From positions 868,001 through 932,000 of the forward strand of contig WACJ01000525.1 of NCBI GenBank assembly GCA_008973525.1: a DNA stretch of 64,000 bases, written 5' to 3'. The translations under genes were made by a program, and so were the position numbers. The notes below the pieces were generated by a model. The model saw only the letters and a list, made by a program, of their open reading frames with translations, was not told the DNA's origin and did no database searches. The stretch's first letter is position 1. The number at the start of each line of letters is the position of its first letter. Shown piece by piece: positions 1-12,822 of this stretch. This DNA comes from Stenopsyche tienmushanensis. Taxonomy: Eukaryota > Arthropoda > Insecta > Trichoptera > Stenopsychidae.

Positions 1-1390
1 AAACGATCGTTGAACTCAACTAAGCTCAAAATCTACCATACTGTAATCAATTATTAATTTTAAATAATACGAATACTAAAATGCAACCAATATTGATAAA
101 GTGATGAATTTCATCTAATTTAAACCATTGCAGCTATATCTTTTCGCAGGCTTTGAATGAAAATGGATTTTGTCTATCGATGCTGACATAAAATCGTCAA
201 TGTATTTGTTCCAATTTATGTTTTGTTCTTGAAGCATTGAATACAGAAAGTATGCTGAAGGGATCTAAATATGTGATAATTTTAGTAAGGATCCTTTGAG
301 TAGCTTGAATGTGACAAATATTCCCAACAAATTTCCTAAAATACATTTTATCGAATCAACAAATGACCTAATATCGTCATCATGATTTTTCGTCATCACT
401 ATTTTCAGAACATTGGCTGATTTCTTGAAGCTTTTCATGGCATTTCTAAATTGATCACATATCTGTAAATTATTCTATACTGCTTATAAAACCCACCAAA
501 CACAAAAAACACTTTTTGTCTTGAATGTTGGTCTTTAATATGATGTTTTCGGTTGATCAGGGTCTATATGTGACCTTTTTTCTATTGTCGTAGTATACTT
601 ATTTTTTGTCTCCGCAAATAAAAAAATATTAAGGAGTATTTCCTTCTGAAAGTTGATACGCAACCCAATGGCTAACCTTCAGAAACTTCACAACTCTTAA
701 TTTTATTTGTATCTTAGAAGTGTAATCCAGCATCCATATGAACTTAACATTTTGATGAATAGCAGAACAACGCAGTGTCCATAATTATGGAGCTTTGATT
801 ACTTATGGTCCATTTATTCATTTTTATATAACTCTTTCAACAATATTATAAGTCTTAAATATTCAGACTAAATCGCTGATGCAATAAACTTAACAGAATT
901 TGTCTAATTCATTTCGAAATATAAGATGATTGATCTCAATAGTCTTAGTCATAAGATTTCTAGAACATAATATGTTAATTTAAATTTGTATGAATAGTGA
1001 TAGTTACAAATATAATCATCAAACTGTATAATACGAAGTTTGAAAGCCACTGGTTCAAATGACGATGGACCCTCATTTGTATCTTAAATACGAGATGATC
1101 AGTAGGGGCTGATAAACAATTTAAACTACTACCCTTATCATAAATTGGCTTTTTAACATTGATTAAACGCATTTTCAAACTTGATTTGATTTGATTTGAT
1201 TCTCTACGTCAGTGCTTCGATAGATTTATTTTTAAATTAATCATAAATTGGACAAAATAATATTTGATCACTTGATGAATCATCAATTAGCAAAACCAAA
1301 TTTCATAAGAACTTAACAAAAAAGATTAACCTCTCAGGATTCTCGTGAGATTTTCTTGTATCCCTGAGGCACAACATTGGACATCAAAGA
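1..1390. other. AT-rich intergenic DNA
   Basis: No convincing coding or RNA gene on either strand. The only local structure noted is a four-unit TTGAT pentamer repeat at 1181-1200. Short ORFs here have AT-rich composition and no recognisable domain. Confidence 0.7.
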
Positions 1391-1399
1391 AACCGCACA

Positions 1400-1665
1400 A
1401 TGGCGACAATAACGAAAACGGTTAATTTTACTGCTTATTTGTGGTTTTATTTTTTATGGGCGTTTTAACCGTCTCTGGGAGCGTGTTAACCGCAGAAATC
1501 AGTTCTCAGAGTAACTCGATAGCTATGGATAATCGAAAACAACCGAACGGGAATCAGGAAAACCGCCTTGACAAGCGAGAAGCGAAGGATATCGAATTTA
1601 AACGCACTCAACCTTTGTCATTTAATAATCATATTAAAATGTTAAGTCAATGTAATCATTGAGCT
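1400..1665 (+). other. Possible small secreted-peptide precursor exon or pseudogene (unrecognised)
   Basis: An open frame from the ATG at 1456 to the stop at 1660-1662 encodes about 68 residues. Its first residues (GVLTVSGSVLTAE, preceded in frame by VVLFF) resemble a signal peptide. It then has dibasic KR sites in the stretch LDKREAKDIEFKR, as in prepropeptides. An ATG at 1400 in another frame reads MATITKTVNFTAYLWFYFLW before stopping at 1466-1468, as though a frameshift split one N-terminus. Base composition is richer in GC than the flanks. I recognise no mature peptide or family; a chance ORF is quite possible. Confidence 0.2.
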
Positions 1666-1679
1666 AAATGGCCGCCACC

Positions 1680-3575
1680 TGCTCTGTCCGAAACTCCCCT
1701 AGTTTTCTTCAGGACAGTGCGAATTGCAGCATCCACAAATTCCCACATTGCTGATTCATCGCTATCATCATCCTCAACAATGTTGTTCAATTTAGTAGGT
1801 CTGTCCTAATCCTGTTTACTCAGCATTCCAACCTGTCGGCTTTGTATCCGTCCACAATGAGGCGAATAAAAGGGCAAATCTGGGCCACTCATACACCATT
1901 AATAAAATACTCCCTTTTATAGCAGGGGTCACCTCGGTGCGATCTTTAATGATAGGGGGCTTGAATTAAATTATTTCATAACATCTGGTTTTCTTGAACT
2001 GGTATTGAACCTGCAGATGGGTCAGGGGTCAGAGGTGTATAAGGAACTAAATCAATGCAAATGCTTTTGAAAATAATATTCTTATTAGAACAACTATCAA
2101 TAGATGACACTGCCGATTTATAATATTTATGTTGTTCTTCTAATAAAATATTTTGATATCAGATGAAATAATCTTTGATGATTGTTGATATTCATATTGT
2201 TACATTTTCTATTTTTTTTTATCATGCTATAACATGGCAAATAACAAAAAACGCAGAATTATGCTGAGGTATTGCATCTTCGAAGGGCTGTGCATAACAC
2301 TAAGACCACAACTTCCACTTTATCGAAAAATATCTTCAAAATACAGCTTCTCCTTGGAAGAAGGCATTAATTACATTTATCTTGATCTTAAAGGCATCAA
2401 CTCTGGACATTGTATAAACATCGACTATTGCAAAATTTAGCTTTGTAGAACTGGGTACAAAATTTCAGTCGCTGCCTCCCGTATTAAAAGCTTTAGCGGT
2501 ATTTATTAGGCTAAGTGGTTATAAACTGTAAATCTAATATGTAATTAGAGGGCTATGCTGCTATATGGTAAATAATAAAACCCTCCAAGAATTGAATAGC
2601 TCTGGAAGGAATATGGGGTTTATCACATCGCAAATGTGCGTACTTTTTTCTTTGTATCCAGATGTAGTTGCAGGTGTCCTACATTTCCCGCTGGTCGAGC
2701 ATTCCTCTCATGAATGAAAAAGCCCTATAAAGGATATTGTACAATATAACAATAAAAAAGGGTGAGCAACCCGCCTGCAAATTATTAGCTACAACCGTGC
2801 AAAAATCAACCCTAATACGCACGCTCATAAAGCATATTATGCCGCGCGTCGGCCTTCGGCGATTGGGATGTTTTTTGTTTAGGCTGTGGAGGATCATTGA
2901 GCGGTCATGGCTTTAAAATAATTTTCTCACGATACTACTCCATATATAAGCACACATAGGAACGCATGAGGACGAATCAGATTTTTACGTGAGGTATTCA
3001 ACGAACCAGGTGTTACTCTCAATGCCGGAATGGTCTATTAAAGAGGGACGGCAATATGAAAATCCCTACGGTGCGAAAGAGAGCTCGGATACACGTTATG
3101 CATAATTCCGATTACAAAGACATTGTTTTTATTAGGTCTTTTTTTCGCGCGGTGTGGTAGATGAAGGTAAATATTGGTCCCTGGTGGTCTTCGCTTCAAA
3201 CTGGACCTCAGGTGATTTTATTGCTTGTTTGCTTTTATTATACACATAATATTCTTTTATTGTATGAAATGGGAGCTGATCGCTCGGAATTAGCTCTTTA
3301 AATTACTTTTATGGAAGGGTTGAAATCATTTCTGTACAATCAAAATAATAAACGATCACATTTAAACTAAAATTTATTCTTAGATGAGAACGAATTTATG
3401 AAAGGTCATACTATTTATTAATAAAAGTTCAGGGATAATTATGAGAAATATGTTTATTTTTATTTATAGGAACCTATAGGTAGGTTCCTTTATAAAGAGC
3501 GTTGAAATGAGACAGCCATTACAAATGTAGGAGCAATTCTAAGATGCATTTCTTACGTTTGGCATAGGTCTTCAT
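1680..3575. other. Intergenic DNA with one small hairpin
   Basis: No recognisable gene. A perfect 9-bp hairpin (AGGAACCTA, 4-base loop, TAGGTTCCT) lies at 3468-3489. A moderately GC-richer patch at about 2800-3210 contains short ORFs on both strands without domains. Confidence 0.6.
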
Positions 3576-3581
3576 CTAAGC

Positions 3582-3680
3582 CAGTGCTTCTCAACCTTTG
3601 TGAAAATCACGGTGCACTTTTGATCACAGGAAAAAATGACGGTGCACCAGAATTAAGAAGTCAAAAAAAAATATGTGGAC
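3582..3680. mobile_element. Terminus of a hAT-like transposon relic
   Basis: CAGTGCTTCTCAACCTTTGTG is followed by repeated 'ACGGTGCAC' (two copies near 3609 and 3640). The CAGtGnTTCTCAACCTTT start with CGGTGCACC is typical of hAT (Charlie-like) terminal regions. No matching right end or target duplication was found, so this is a decayed end fragment. Confidence 0.4.
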
Positions 3681-4154
3681 ATAATTTTTATTACATTTTT
3701 TTAAGCTAAATTATATAAAAAATGTTTAATATTGAAAATAAATTTAGTTAGTTAATTTTTCCTCTAGAAACAATTTTAAATTTATACGCATTTATTAAAA
3801 ATATTTGTATTAATATTTGAAGGCTCTCTTTAGGTGGAAAATCTGGTGGGGGGAGGTTTTTTTCTCCTTATGTTCACCCAAAATAACGTCCCTGCTTAAC
3901 ATAATGGAATTGATATGATCAATCAAAAATCAATTAATGTGATACCTGAGCTTATTGGCTTTTGCAAATATCAGAAATATTAAGTACCTTGCCCTGGATA
4001 ATAGTATTAAATCTGATGAATGTGTAGTGTGAACCTTAGGTCATGCCCTCATAACTTAGTCATTAGCCAATTAAATATTTACTTACTTGACAAAATAAAG
4101 TCTTAAAATATTTATAAGGATGATAAATGCTCAGGGACGGCATAATTTTTTCCC

Positions 4155-4692
4155 AAGCTGAAATTCAACTAAAATAATATCCCTTAAAACTTATCGCCAA
4201 AAAACCTTGTAGGTACATATAATAACTTCATTAGAGGTTTAAAACACTTCCCAGTATTCGCCCGCAAAGGATCTAAACGTGCTTTGCACATGTCCAAATA
4301 TTGATAAATAGATCCAAACTGAAACAGATGCTTAATGCCTTCTCAATCGGCAATATGCTTAGAATAATTTGACATTTGGATTCCTAAATTCGTACTTAGC
4401 TCATTCCGGTTCGCTCATTTGAAAACATATACTTTGTATTGAAGATAATAGGATTCTTCCCTAAACTGATTATCGACTTAAATATATCCTTTTAATCCTC
4501 ATCGGCAAAAAAAATGTTTTTTAAATATTTCATTAGGGGTTTAAATACTTCCCAGTATTCCTCCGTAAAGGGTCATGCATAACATATGTATCGCACATGT
4601 CCAAATATTGATAAGCATACCCAAACTAAAACATATGCTTAATACCTTCACAATCAGCTTTTGACATTTGGATTCCTAAATTCGTCTTATGT
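4155..4692. repeat. Two diverged direct repeats of about 230 bp, about 300 bp apart start to start
   Basis: Copy 1 is about 4155-4400 and copy 2 about 4462-4692. Shared blocks include TTTAAA(A)TACTTCCCAGTATTC, GCACATGTCCAAATATTGAT and GACATTTGGATTCCTAAATTCGT in the same order, with scattered substitutions and indels. No coding potential. Either an old tandem duplication or two neighbouring insertions of one repeat. Confidence 0.75.
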
Positions 4693-4784
4693 TATGGTCA
4701 AAATAGTTAAGCGATACACATATTTTCAGTTGCCTTATTATAATAAGAAGGCTTCTTAAATATGAAGGAAAAATGTTAAATAGT

Positions 4785-5765
4785 TTAATCATTATAATTT
4801 TCATTTAAGCTGCTAATAAATGATCGATATCCGTTATTACTGACTTGAATTCTGCATCCAATAAAACCAGATTGCGGTATATATTTCTTACGAGCTTGTC
4901 CGATAATTGAAGCGAATTTAATTGAATTTATCGTCAATGGACTTCCAAAGGGATAAGCAGGTGAAGAAAATGATAATGGTTTGTGTGTAAAAATTCCACA
5001 ACCAATTATTGGTAATTTTTGACACCATCCCATGTGTCAAAAAGCACATCATTCGAAATTACCATAATTTTATTATCGTGTAATTGCCGAGTTAACTCGT
5101 CGATGATGTGCAAACACGACACATCCTTGTAAAATTAACTGTACAAATTCACAGGTGCTGGCCGGGGGCCCCATTAACTTATTTTTCGTCAAAAAGGGGT
5201 GCATCGTTTCGGTGTCAATTTGCCCTTAAAATATTAATTTCCTGTCGCAATCAGGGTTTTTGTTTGGAACACTTGTTCGGTATTTCCCCATTGTAATGTA
5301 ATGAAATAAATTACACGGGCAAGTGGCCACGAGCTACCATTTACCTGCATCGACTTCCTGCTGTTTTTGCTCGATTTGTAATACATTCTCACGGTATTTA
5401 TTAATTTCGTCCATTATAGGTCATCGAGGTGATATTTCAATTCAGAACGACCAAACCCGGTATAGCATTACCAATTCCAATGCGGAAGATGGCTTCGAAG
5501 CGACCGTCGTCCCGATGGCTCTTCGATTCCGCGCAGTCCTTGTACAAAGTCAACATATCAATGACAAACAAGAACATCCATATAAATTATGTATTCAAAT
5601 TCGAATACAGTTTTGCTCTTCCATGTTTTCCGAGACTTCCAGCCGTTACAAACAGCTTTTTCTATGTTCGTTTCTGTTATGCAGACATATTTTTTTGCGT
5701 GACATGGACCAATTCGTGATACAACAAACACCAACGACTCGCTTCAACCTTGTGTGGTTGTAAAA
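4785..5765. other. GC-richer island with unassigned ORFs on both strands
   Basis: The longest frame is 5323-5763 (+, 146 codons), overlapped by another + frame at 5429-5719; 4785-5033 (-) is 82 codons. None shows a domain, signal peptide or family resemblance that I can name, and overlapping frames of similar length suggest compositional openness. Candidate conserved noncoding DNA rather than a gene. Confidence 0.35.
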
Positions 5766-6234
5766 AAATCAGCTGCCTCCCATCAGGCAGGATATTGTGA
5801 TGATTATTTTTTCGCGGATAAGAACGTCCTTGCATTTGATTGCGAAATAGATTAGACTTCTATGGTACAGATTTATTGAAGCTTTTAATGCACAAAAGTG
5901 CTTTTAAATCAGGAATAACCAAATTAACATTTAAGCTATCAAAATCAACTTTATCCAGGATTCTCAAACTAATTTAATCATCCCTTTTTAACAAGTAGAA
6001 ATATTATACTTTCATCGAAAACAATATAAAAATGGTCATAATGTACTTTTTGCATTAGCAGTTATTATAAAAATTCAAATTTTAACTTTCAGATTTAATT
6101 TTAATCTGGAATAAATTCTCATATATTCTCAATCAAAAATAAAAAATCTATAGCAGGAAAGTTGGAAAAGCCCTCAAAAACAAATGTAGGGAAATTTCCA
6201 TTGCAATTAAACATCAAATAACTGCTGAATCCAA

Positions 6235-6905
6235 TCAAGATAAAGCCAACTTATTAAGGAAAATCTTTAATTTAAACCATCAAATTTCGAAGAACATGAG
6301 TGTTAACCAAACCAAAAAAACGATTAGGAATTCCCGTGATAACTCAAATACAAAAGCACATAAATTTAAGCTAATATTACCCATCAAAACTTGAAAAGTA
6401 ATTATACTTAAATTAATATAAAAGCAAAAAAAAAAACCAAGTTTGAACATACTAGCTAACATTTACTGCCTGTTTAATTTACTTTCTGCCCTGAGCAAAC
6501 TACTCAAAAATCATATACTGGACAAACTTAAATATTATTAATGATGAGCAATTCAGGAGCGTATTGCCCTTCAATTGACCAGATCTTCCTGATCTGGTCA
6601 ATTGTACTCTTCGACATTGAAAAGGTTTTCAACTCTGTCTGGCATTACGGTCTAATCCACAATATTATATCCCTTCATTTTCCAACGTATCTTATTAAAG
6701 TTATCCTATTATTTCATTATCGGTAATCTTAAACAGAACAACATTAACTCATCAGTCTGTTTTAACGGGAATTCTTTGGGGAAGTATTTTGGGATCCCAT
6801 CTCTTTTATATATTTTAAACGTTCTATAACACCATGTTCATCAAACGTCGCACTCTACGCTGACAACACGGTATATTTTACCAGCCATCCAAGCAATAAG
6901 TTGTT
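6235..6905 (+). pseudogene. Jockey-superfamily LINE reverse transcriptase relic
   Basis: Pieces of a non-LTR reverse transcriptase appear in order but in different frames. DKANLL (6239) precedes the RT core. LLSALSKLLKNHILDKLK (from 6479) is the 'RPISLLS.LSKi.EkiI..rl' block. LFDIEKVFNSVWHYGLI within 6541-6726 is the 'DieKAFDsVWHdGLi' block. GILWGSILGSHLF (from 6768) is 'GvPQGSvLGPlLF'. VALYADNTVYFTSHPSN (from 6847) is the catalytic YADD motif with its second Asp changed to Asn. At least two frameshifts, stops and the active-site change show it is dead. Confidence 0.85.
6572..6604. repeat. Perfect 14-bp inverted repeat with 5-base spacer inside the LINE relic
   Basis: CAATTGACCAGATC, spacer TTCCT, GATCTGGTCAATTG. 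Both arms match perfectly. It lies just upstream of the LFDIEK motif, where RT families have no such structure, so it probably arose after the element died. Confidence 0.8.
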
Positions 6906-7029
6906 AAAAATCTCCGACGATCGTTGAAAACAGCAATCCCATCAATAATTTGGAATAGTGAGTGACTATGAAAAAGCAAAGACCTGCTCAGACTAGGTAA
7001 TATATCATTTACTTGTATGGTAGGATTCA

Positions 7030-7352
7030 GAAAGAGCACTCTTGTACGTTGATTTCGGAGAGAGACAGAGACAGAGAGATTCATGTGTACATCGCATGAC
7101 TGTATAGATCGTTAACCCAAATTTATCGACTAATAATGATGTGTGAATGATATAATAAATCGATTTCAAGTGTATTGTTTATGTTTACTTAAAGAGATGA
7201 CCAAATATTATGAAGTTTAATATAAGCTTCATACGCGCTGCTGCGATCCTGACAGATGAGTGGATTTGTACGGATGATAAGTGGCGGACAAGCAAATATA
7301 GCATCTAAAACTATGAAGATTTTAAATTAGCTCACTACTCAAAGGGCTAAAA
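7030..7352 (+). repeat. Interspersed repeat, copy 1 (TTAA-associated family)
   Basis: Collinear with 20535-20921 and, in reverse, with 15461-15600. Shared blocks include GAGACAGAGACAGAGAGA, TCGATTTCAAGTGTATTGTT, CTGACAGATGAGTGGATTTGTA and an end ATTTTAAATTAGCTCACTACTC followed by AAAGGGCTAA. The AAAGGG(T)TAA end suggests a TTAA-targeting, piggyBac-like non-autonomous element, but no transposase was seen. Confidence 0.7.
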
Positions 7353-7369
7353 GATGAAGAACTCTGCCC

Positions 7370-8221
7370 ATTATTTTCATTAAAATGCCATTACTTAACC
7401 GACACGTACGTTTAATGATAGCTCTGTCGGTCATTTTGTATTGACTAGGAAGAGATTCACCGTATGATCGTCGATCATCTACAAATAGATACCAGCATCA
7501 TCACTATTCGGTCTGCAGAATCAATTTGCATTCCGATGGAGCGTCTTTGAGGGCGAACAAATTAATAGCCCACAGCCACAAATGTTGCACGTCGACTTGC
7601 AATCCGTTGCAACGAGCAAAAGCTAAATATACCGTTGCTCTGAATCGGTTTTGCGGCATTAAATCCATTTCGGTTTCGTACAATATCGACACACATTCGT
7701 CGAGCACACGTGCGTGATAGAATTCACAGCAAGCATTTGACTGGCCTGGTTTCGGGTCGGCAGTGCACCATTGTTTAGAGCCGTCAATCTATTTCTGCGA
7801 CCATCGACATTCTAGGCCGGCCTTGCTATCAGTCATTTGGTCCGAGATCAATCAAACATGTTTATGGATTCTGTACGCTTTGCTTCCTCGAATCGATTTG
7901 ATTTCGGATCGAGATTTGTTTAGGAGATGGCCAATGCTATCCATCAAGATCGGCTGCGAAATCTTGTTCTGCCTACGTCCCTAGGCGTCGAAGAGACCTC
8001 CTGTGGTCGGTCAAAAGTTCGCAATTGCTTGTGAAATATTCTACCACACTTATTATTGCATACAATGTCTGCAGTTGACATATTGCGGCATCGTTAATCA
8101 ACCAGCTTTTTTAATCCTGAAGAAGGACTTGGAGCTAATCGTCATTGAAAATAAACTCATTATAGCAGATGACGATTTCTTCAGTATAATTATAACCAAC
8201 AACATAATATATTTATACTAA
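7370..8221. other. GC-richer island, no recognised gene
   Basis: ORFs at 7504-7707 (-), 7763-7984 (+) and 8003-8221 (+) have no recognisable domain. The 7504-7707 frame has a balanced, protein-like composition but I cannot assign it and it lacks splice-site support that I could confirm. Candidate conserved noncoding element. Confidence 0.35.
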
Positions 8222-11200
8222 ATGATACCTTTAAAGCAATTTAAAAATACAGACATTAGTCCTTTTTATTCCCTTTTTAGAAATTTAGACCAAAATTGCT
8301 TCCCCTTGAATATCTATATTCAAAATTTGTTTAGCGACCAAGCAAATAATTAATCCAAAAATGTAAACATATCGGTAGAAATGTTGTCACAAAGTCAAAA
8401 TAAATATTCACTCAACCCTAGCTTTCGATTGATCTTTTTATTCTCTACGACTCCATTATTTCAGATTTAATATTGATCAACAAAGATCTTTATAATACAT
8501 GTCAATCCCTGAACTTAATTCTTGGTTTCAAAATTGGCATATTTTGTACATTTCAGGAACGATTTCAAAAATAAAATGTATCGATTACAATAAAATACGT
8601 ACATTTATTGCAAAATACAGCGATATATTTTCACGAGACAACAGCATTTCGTAATAGTACAGTATGTCTAAATTTAATTTAAGAACGTTTCTAACCTTCT
8701 GAAGATTATTGCGTACGTTATTTTAGTTTCCTATCTCGCTTAATGGCTCATTCTCGATTGGCAGCTTTTGGACGAGATCCAATCACACCTTCCAAATTGA
8801 AATCACCTGTCCAAAACATTTCAAAACTAAAACTATGCCTTTTACATTTATAGTACCCATGAATCTATCGATTGCTTGACGTACAAAAGGAAAGAAAAAC
8901 GCAACCACTTAATGCTCAAGCTAATATTTGATCGAATGAAAGATGTGCAATTGTCGATAAGTGACAGTTATTTATTTTTAATTGGCCCGCAGCATCACAC
9001 GAATTATGTCCTTTGTTGTAGAATTTCAAGAGTTCGAAACAATTTCATGTACTTAGGGATGATGATTTTATTTTCAATAATTATATAAAGGGCTAATTTG
9101 CTTGAACGTCACGAAATGTGTAACTCTAACCGTTAATTGGTCTGCTATAAGCAGTCGCATATATCAGACACACTCCTGCCTATAATGTGCGAGTGTGTGT
9201 ATATACATATCATAATGAAAATATACATCAGTAGCGCGCCTATTTTATTATATATTACACAAACATTACTTAGCTAAAAAAATTCGTTAATAAATTACCT
9301 GTACTACTTTGTATAGCGATATACCTTTTACGACCCAGTGATTTTTTTATGATGAGATTTGACCTGTATTTGCAATTAAGTGATATGGTTGCTTTCCTCG
9401 AAACACAGCAGTATCAAAGATACAATTGATGTTGCCAAACAATGGATTCGTTTAGGCAGCATTTAATGAGAATTTGTCTCAACGACACGTTTTTTCTTCG
9501 GCGAGCAATAAAATTCAACAACGCACTTGTACGTCATCTGCCAGCAGAATGGTAGAAAGTCGGCATCGCAAGCATAGACTCTAAAATCTGACTTTTTTTC
9601 ATTATTTTGTGGAATCGTACGAAAAAACTTCCATCACGTGTTGAGCACTTGAAGTCCTTGGCGATTGACAATAGTTCAAACTAAGGCGTTCATTATCCGA
9701 GATCCGGTGTATTTCAAAGAATTATCAACGACCGTGTCTTTCTTTCAGATCAACACATCCCCATGTCACAAACATAAAAGCCTCAATAGATCTTTGTCCA
9801 AACAGTACCGTCATCAATAAATCACTTCAACAGCTATAAACATTGTAATTTTACTGCACTTCCAAATAAAATTTAATTGTTTTATTGCTGTTATTTATGA
9901 CTGTCCTTCCTCTTAAAACATGCCATATCCGGTATCGTTTTTATTTATTTATCATATTGAAGCATGATGAAATTTGGAAAAAATCACAAAGCAGTCGATT
10001 TATTGAGTAATTGTTGATTGTATGAATAATGGTCTCATGGCTCTCATGTGCAGTGATCGTCCAAACATTGTATTCGAGAGCTATTTTTTACTGGTTGGAT
10101 ATTCTTTTTGGCACAAAAGTCTCACCATCAATGTTTAAGAAGACATCATATGTGCAACACACCACGACTCCCTTTGAGACCTTTCAAATTTAGTCGCATT
10201 TTCACACGATTTATGTACCGTGGTAAGCCACATGTAGATACATAGCCAGTGACAGAAATTTTGAAACAGGACTGGTCTCCACATGTCAGGTCGTCCTGTC
10301 CAAACACGAAAGTGAACAGATCTCATCGGCTTGCACGTGATGCAGCAGTACTCGGAAGCCCGACACGGCGAAGAAGTTGTTTATCAGCCCCGATCGAAAA
10401 ATTGGCTCGTGCACATTGTTTCAGCTCGGATCTGGTGGTTAATTAGATTTCTAGACGGAAGGGCACCTGTCAGCGTGACAGAAGCGGATGAACCTTCGCG
10501 GGTCACGAACCTGCATCCAATGGCGTCATAATCCGAAGCAGCAGCTGTTATCCATATCAATCCGGGTGTAAATTTGCAGGTGGTCGAAAATGATTGGAAA
10601 TATCAAGCGACAGGTTGAGATTTTCAATTGTCTCTGATTCGACACACCAATGAGTGTCTTAAGCCATTGACTGCTTTAATTTCAACACGACTTGTAGTCG
10701 ACAAAAGCTCAATTTCAAACACCTAGAAGAACAAGATGCGTAATGTTCAAACCAATTGTGCAAGCTCTTGATATCTACAAACAATAGATATATTTGCTCA
10801 GTCCTTCTAATCTATTGATTGATAAAATTTGAAAAAAATATCTCTTTATACATACAACATTCTTAAGAAATAATATCTAAGACTACTTGTATTTTACAAA
10901 AAATAATATCCATAGGTTTTGCCTTATGCTGGCAACTGTTAAATTTGTATCTTCCATACAAAAGTCAATCATAAATCTAACAAATTTGTAAATGTATACC
11001 CAATACTCTTTTTGCACGATTTTGAAATACCTGGCACCTTCGCTTTTTTGCATGATAGTTTTTAGTAAATTCCGAGCAAAAATATGATCGATCCTCCATA
11101 AGCAAAATGGTTTTTAAACTTCTACCCCCGTATTTAATTCATCTTTTTATCCATTGTCGGATAAAGGCAATCTAGGGATTTTAGGGTGTTTTTATGCGTT

Positions 11201-12820
11201 TGCTTAGATGCTTGAATATTCAGTTTTTCAGATTCAAGAAGTCACAGCAAACCTGCATCAAGACAATCGTTTCCAGTCAACATTTTGAGGTTTTCACTTC
11301 AGTCCAGAAAATGAGTGCTGCTTAATCGGTCAAAATCTTAGATCAATAAATTATCATGGACCCTGTGACCTATTGGAATATTAGTAAAAAAAAGATTGTT
11401 GACCACTGATATATATAATACAGTTATGTACTTCCAACATGTGTTGCAATGTTTCTAGGCATATTAGCTTTGGCGACTTTCTTGTTTAGTGGTCTTTTGT
11501 GATTTTATTATCTTCCTTTCCCGAAACAATACGTCAATTTTGAAAACATCTATAGGTCATAAACAAGCATCTGGAGTTTTGGTCACCACGTGTACGAGAT
11601 TAGGATACTTTAAGAACAATAAGGTTGATTTATTGAACGCCAACATAAAAATGTGTTTCTTCAATGGCTGTCGAAAAAAAAGGAACGCTAGAAGAATTGT
11701 TTATTTGCATCAGAAAAAATACAGACTGATATCATAGTGTGACGTTTGTGGTCATATTTTTTTTGAAATACGTTATTAATTGCATATTTTGCATCCGCTG
11801 CTTTTAGCTCCCGGTCATGTTGAGCATTTAACGTCTGGGGATTATAATTTAATTGTCCATCTAGTCCGAAGCCTGGAGGAAAAGGACGAGATTGATCGAT
11901 GTGTCCGTGTGAGGTTCCGTTGCGAATAAAAGCAAAATGAGGGCAAATCAGTTCCGCCACCTGTTTCTTCAGAAGCAATAAAATCAGAAAGGGTAGAGGA
12001 AACGGATTCAAAGGTGAAACAATTAAGTCGCACCTGGTTCCTTCCAAGACTCCACCAAGTATATCGCCTTCCGGTCATCAGAGCTTCTATTTTGAATTGT
12101 TAATTTTTTAGTTCCACACGCAAGTCTTCAGTTATTTATTTTTCCGGTGAATGTCTAACAATAACTTATCACGGCCGTCGAATTTCTACATTCTTGAATG
12201 GATGGACTCGTTTCGATAAGTTGCGACGTATCGCTGAGCTTCCAGGATCATAGTCACGTAACGTACGATACGGTAAAGAAAAGCATCTAGCTTTTTTTTA
12301 TAAGCAACAATCTATTAAATTTAAAATCAATTTACTATGATCATATCAAATTTGAGTTGGCTTTTGGCAGTCCAAACCTCCTATAGATTTGAAGCCATAA
12401 CAACCTACAGGTAATCTCGCGCATATCAAATTTGATGAAATATATTTAAAAAGAAAAAAGATTTTAGATGAGAATATAGCCTTTGTAGGAAGATATAAAT
12501 AGAAAATCGTTTTTGTTCTGGCAAACACAAGTTCAAGTGCATTCGAAAAAATGTATACATGTCCAAATATAAGACATAAACTACATGAATAAAGCCTTCC
12601 AGGCGTGTCCTGGCCTAAACATCCACCTTTGCAGTAGTCTGCATTTAATTTTAAAAAAATAATGGCCAATGCTGGGGATGAAAAGCACAGATAGCTGAAA
12701 AATACGGATAATCCAAGTCATCAAGTGTTTACTTAGTTTCGATTATAATATCACATTTATTTTATATTATCACAAAATTTTAATACTCATTATTTATTAA
12801 GAAAACGATCATACAAGAGC
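8222..12820. other. AT-rich intergenic DNA with a GC-richer patch at about 10.1-10.6 kb
   Basis: No gene recognised. Around 10135-10530 three short overlapping ORFs on both strands reflect a GC-richer island. Around 11688-12080 two minus-strand frames overlap each other. None has domain evidence. Confidence 0.5.
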
Positions 12821-12822
12821 GA

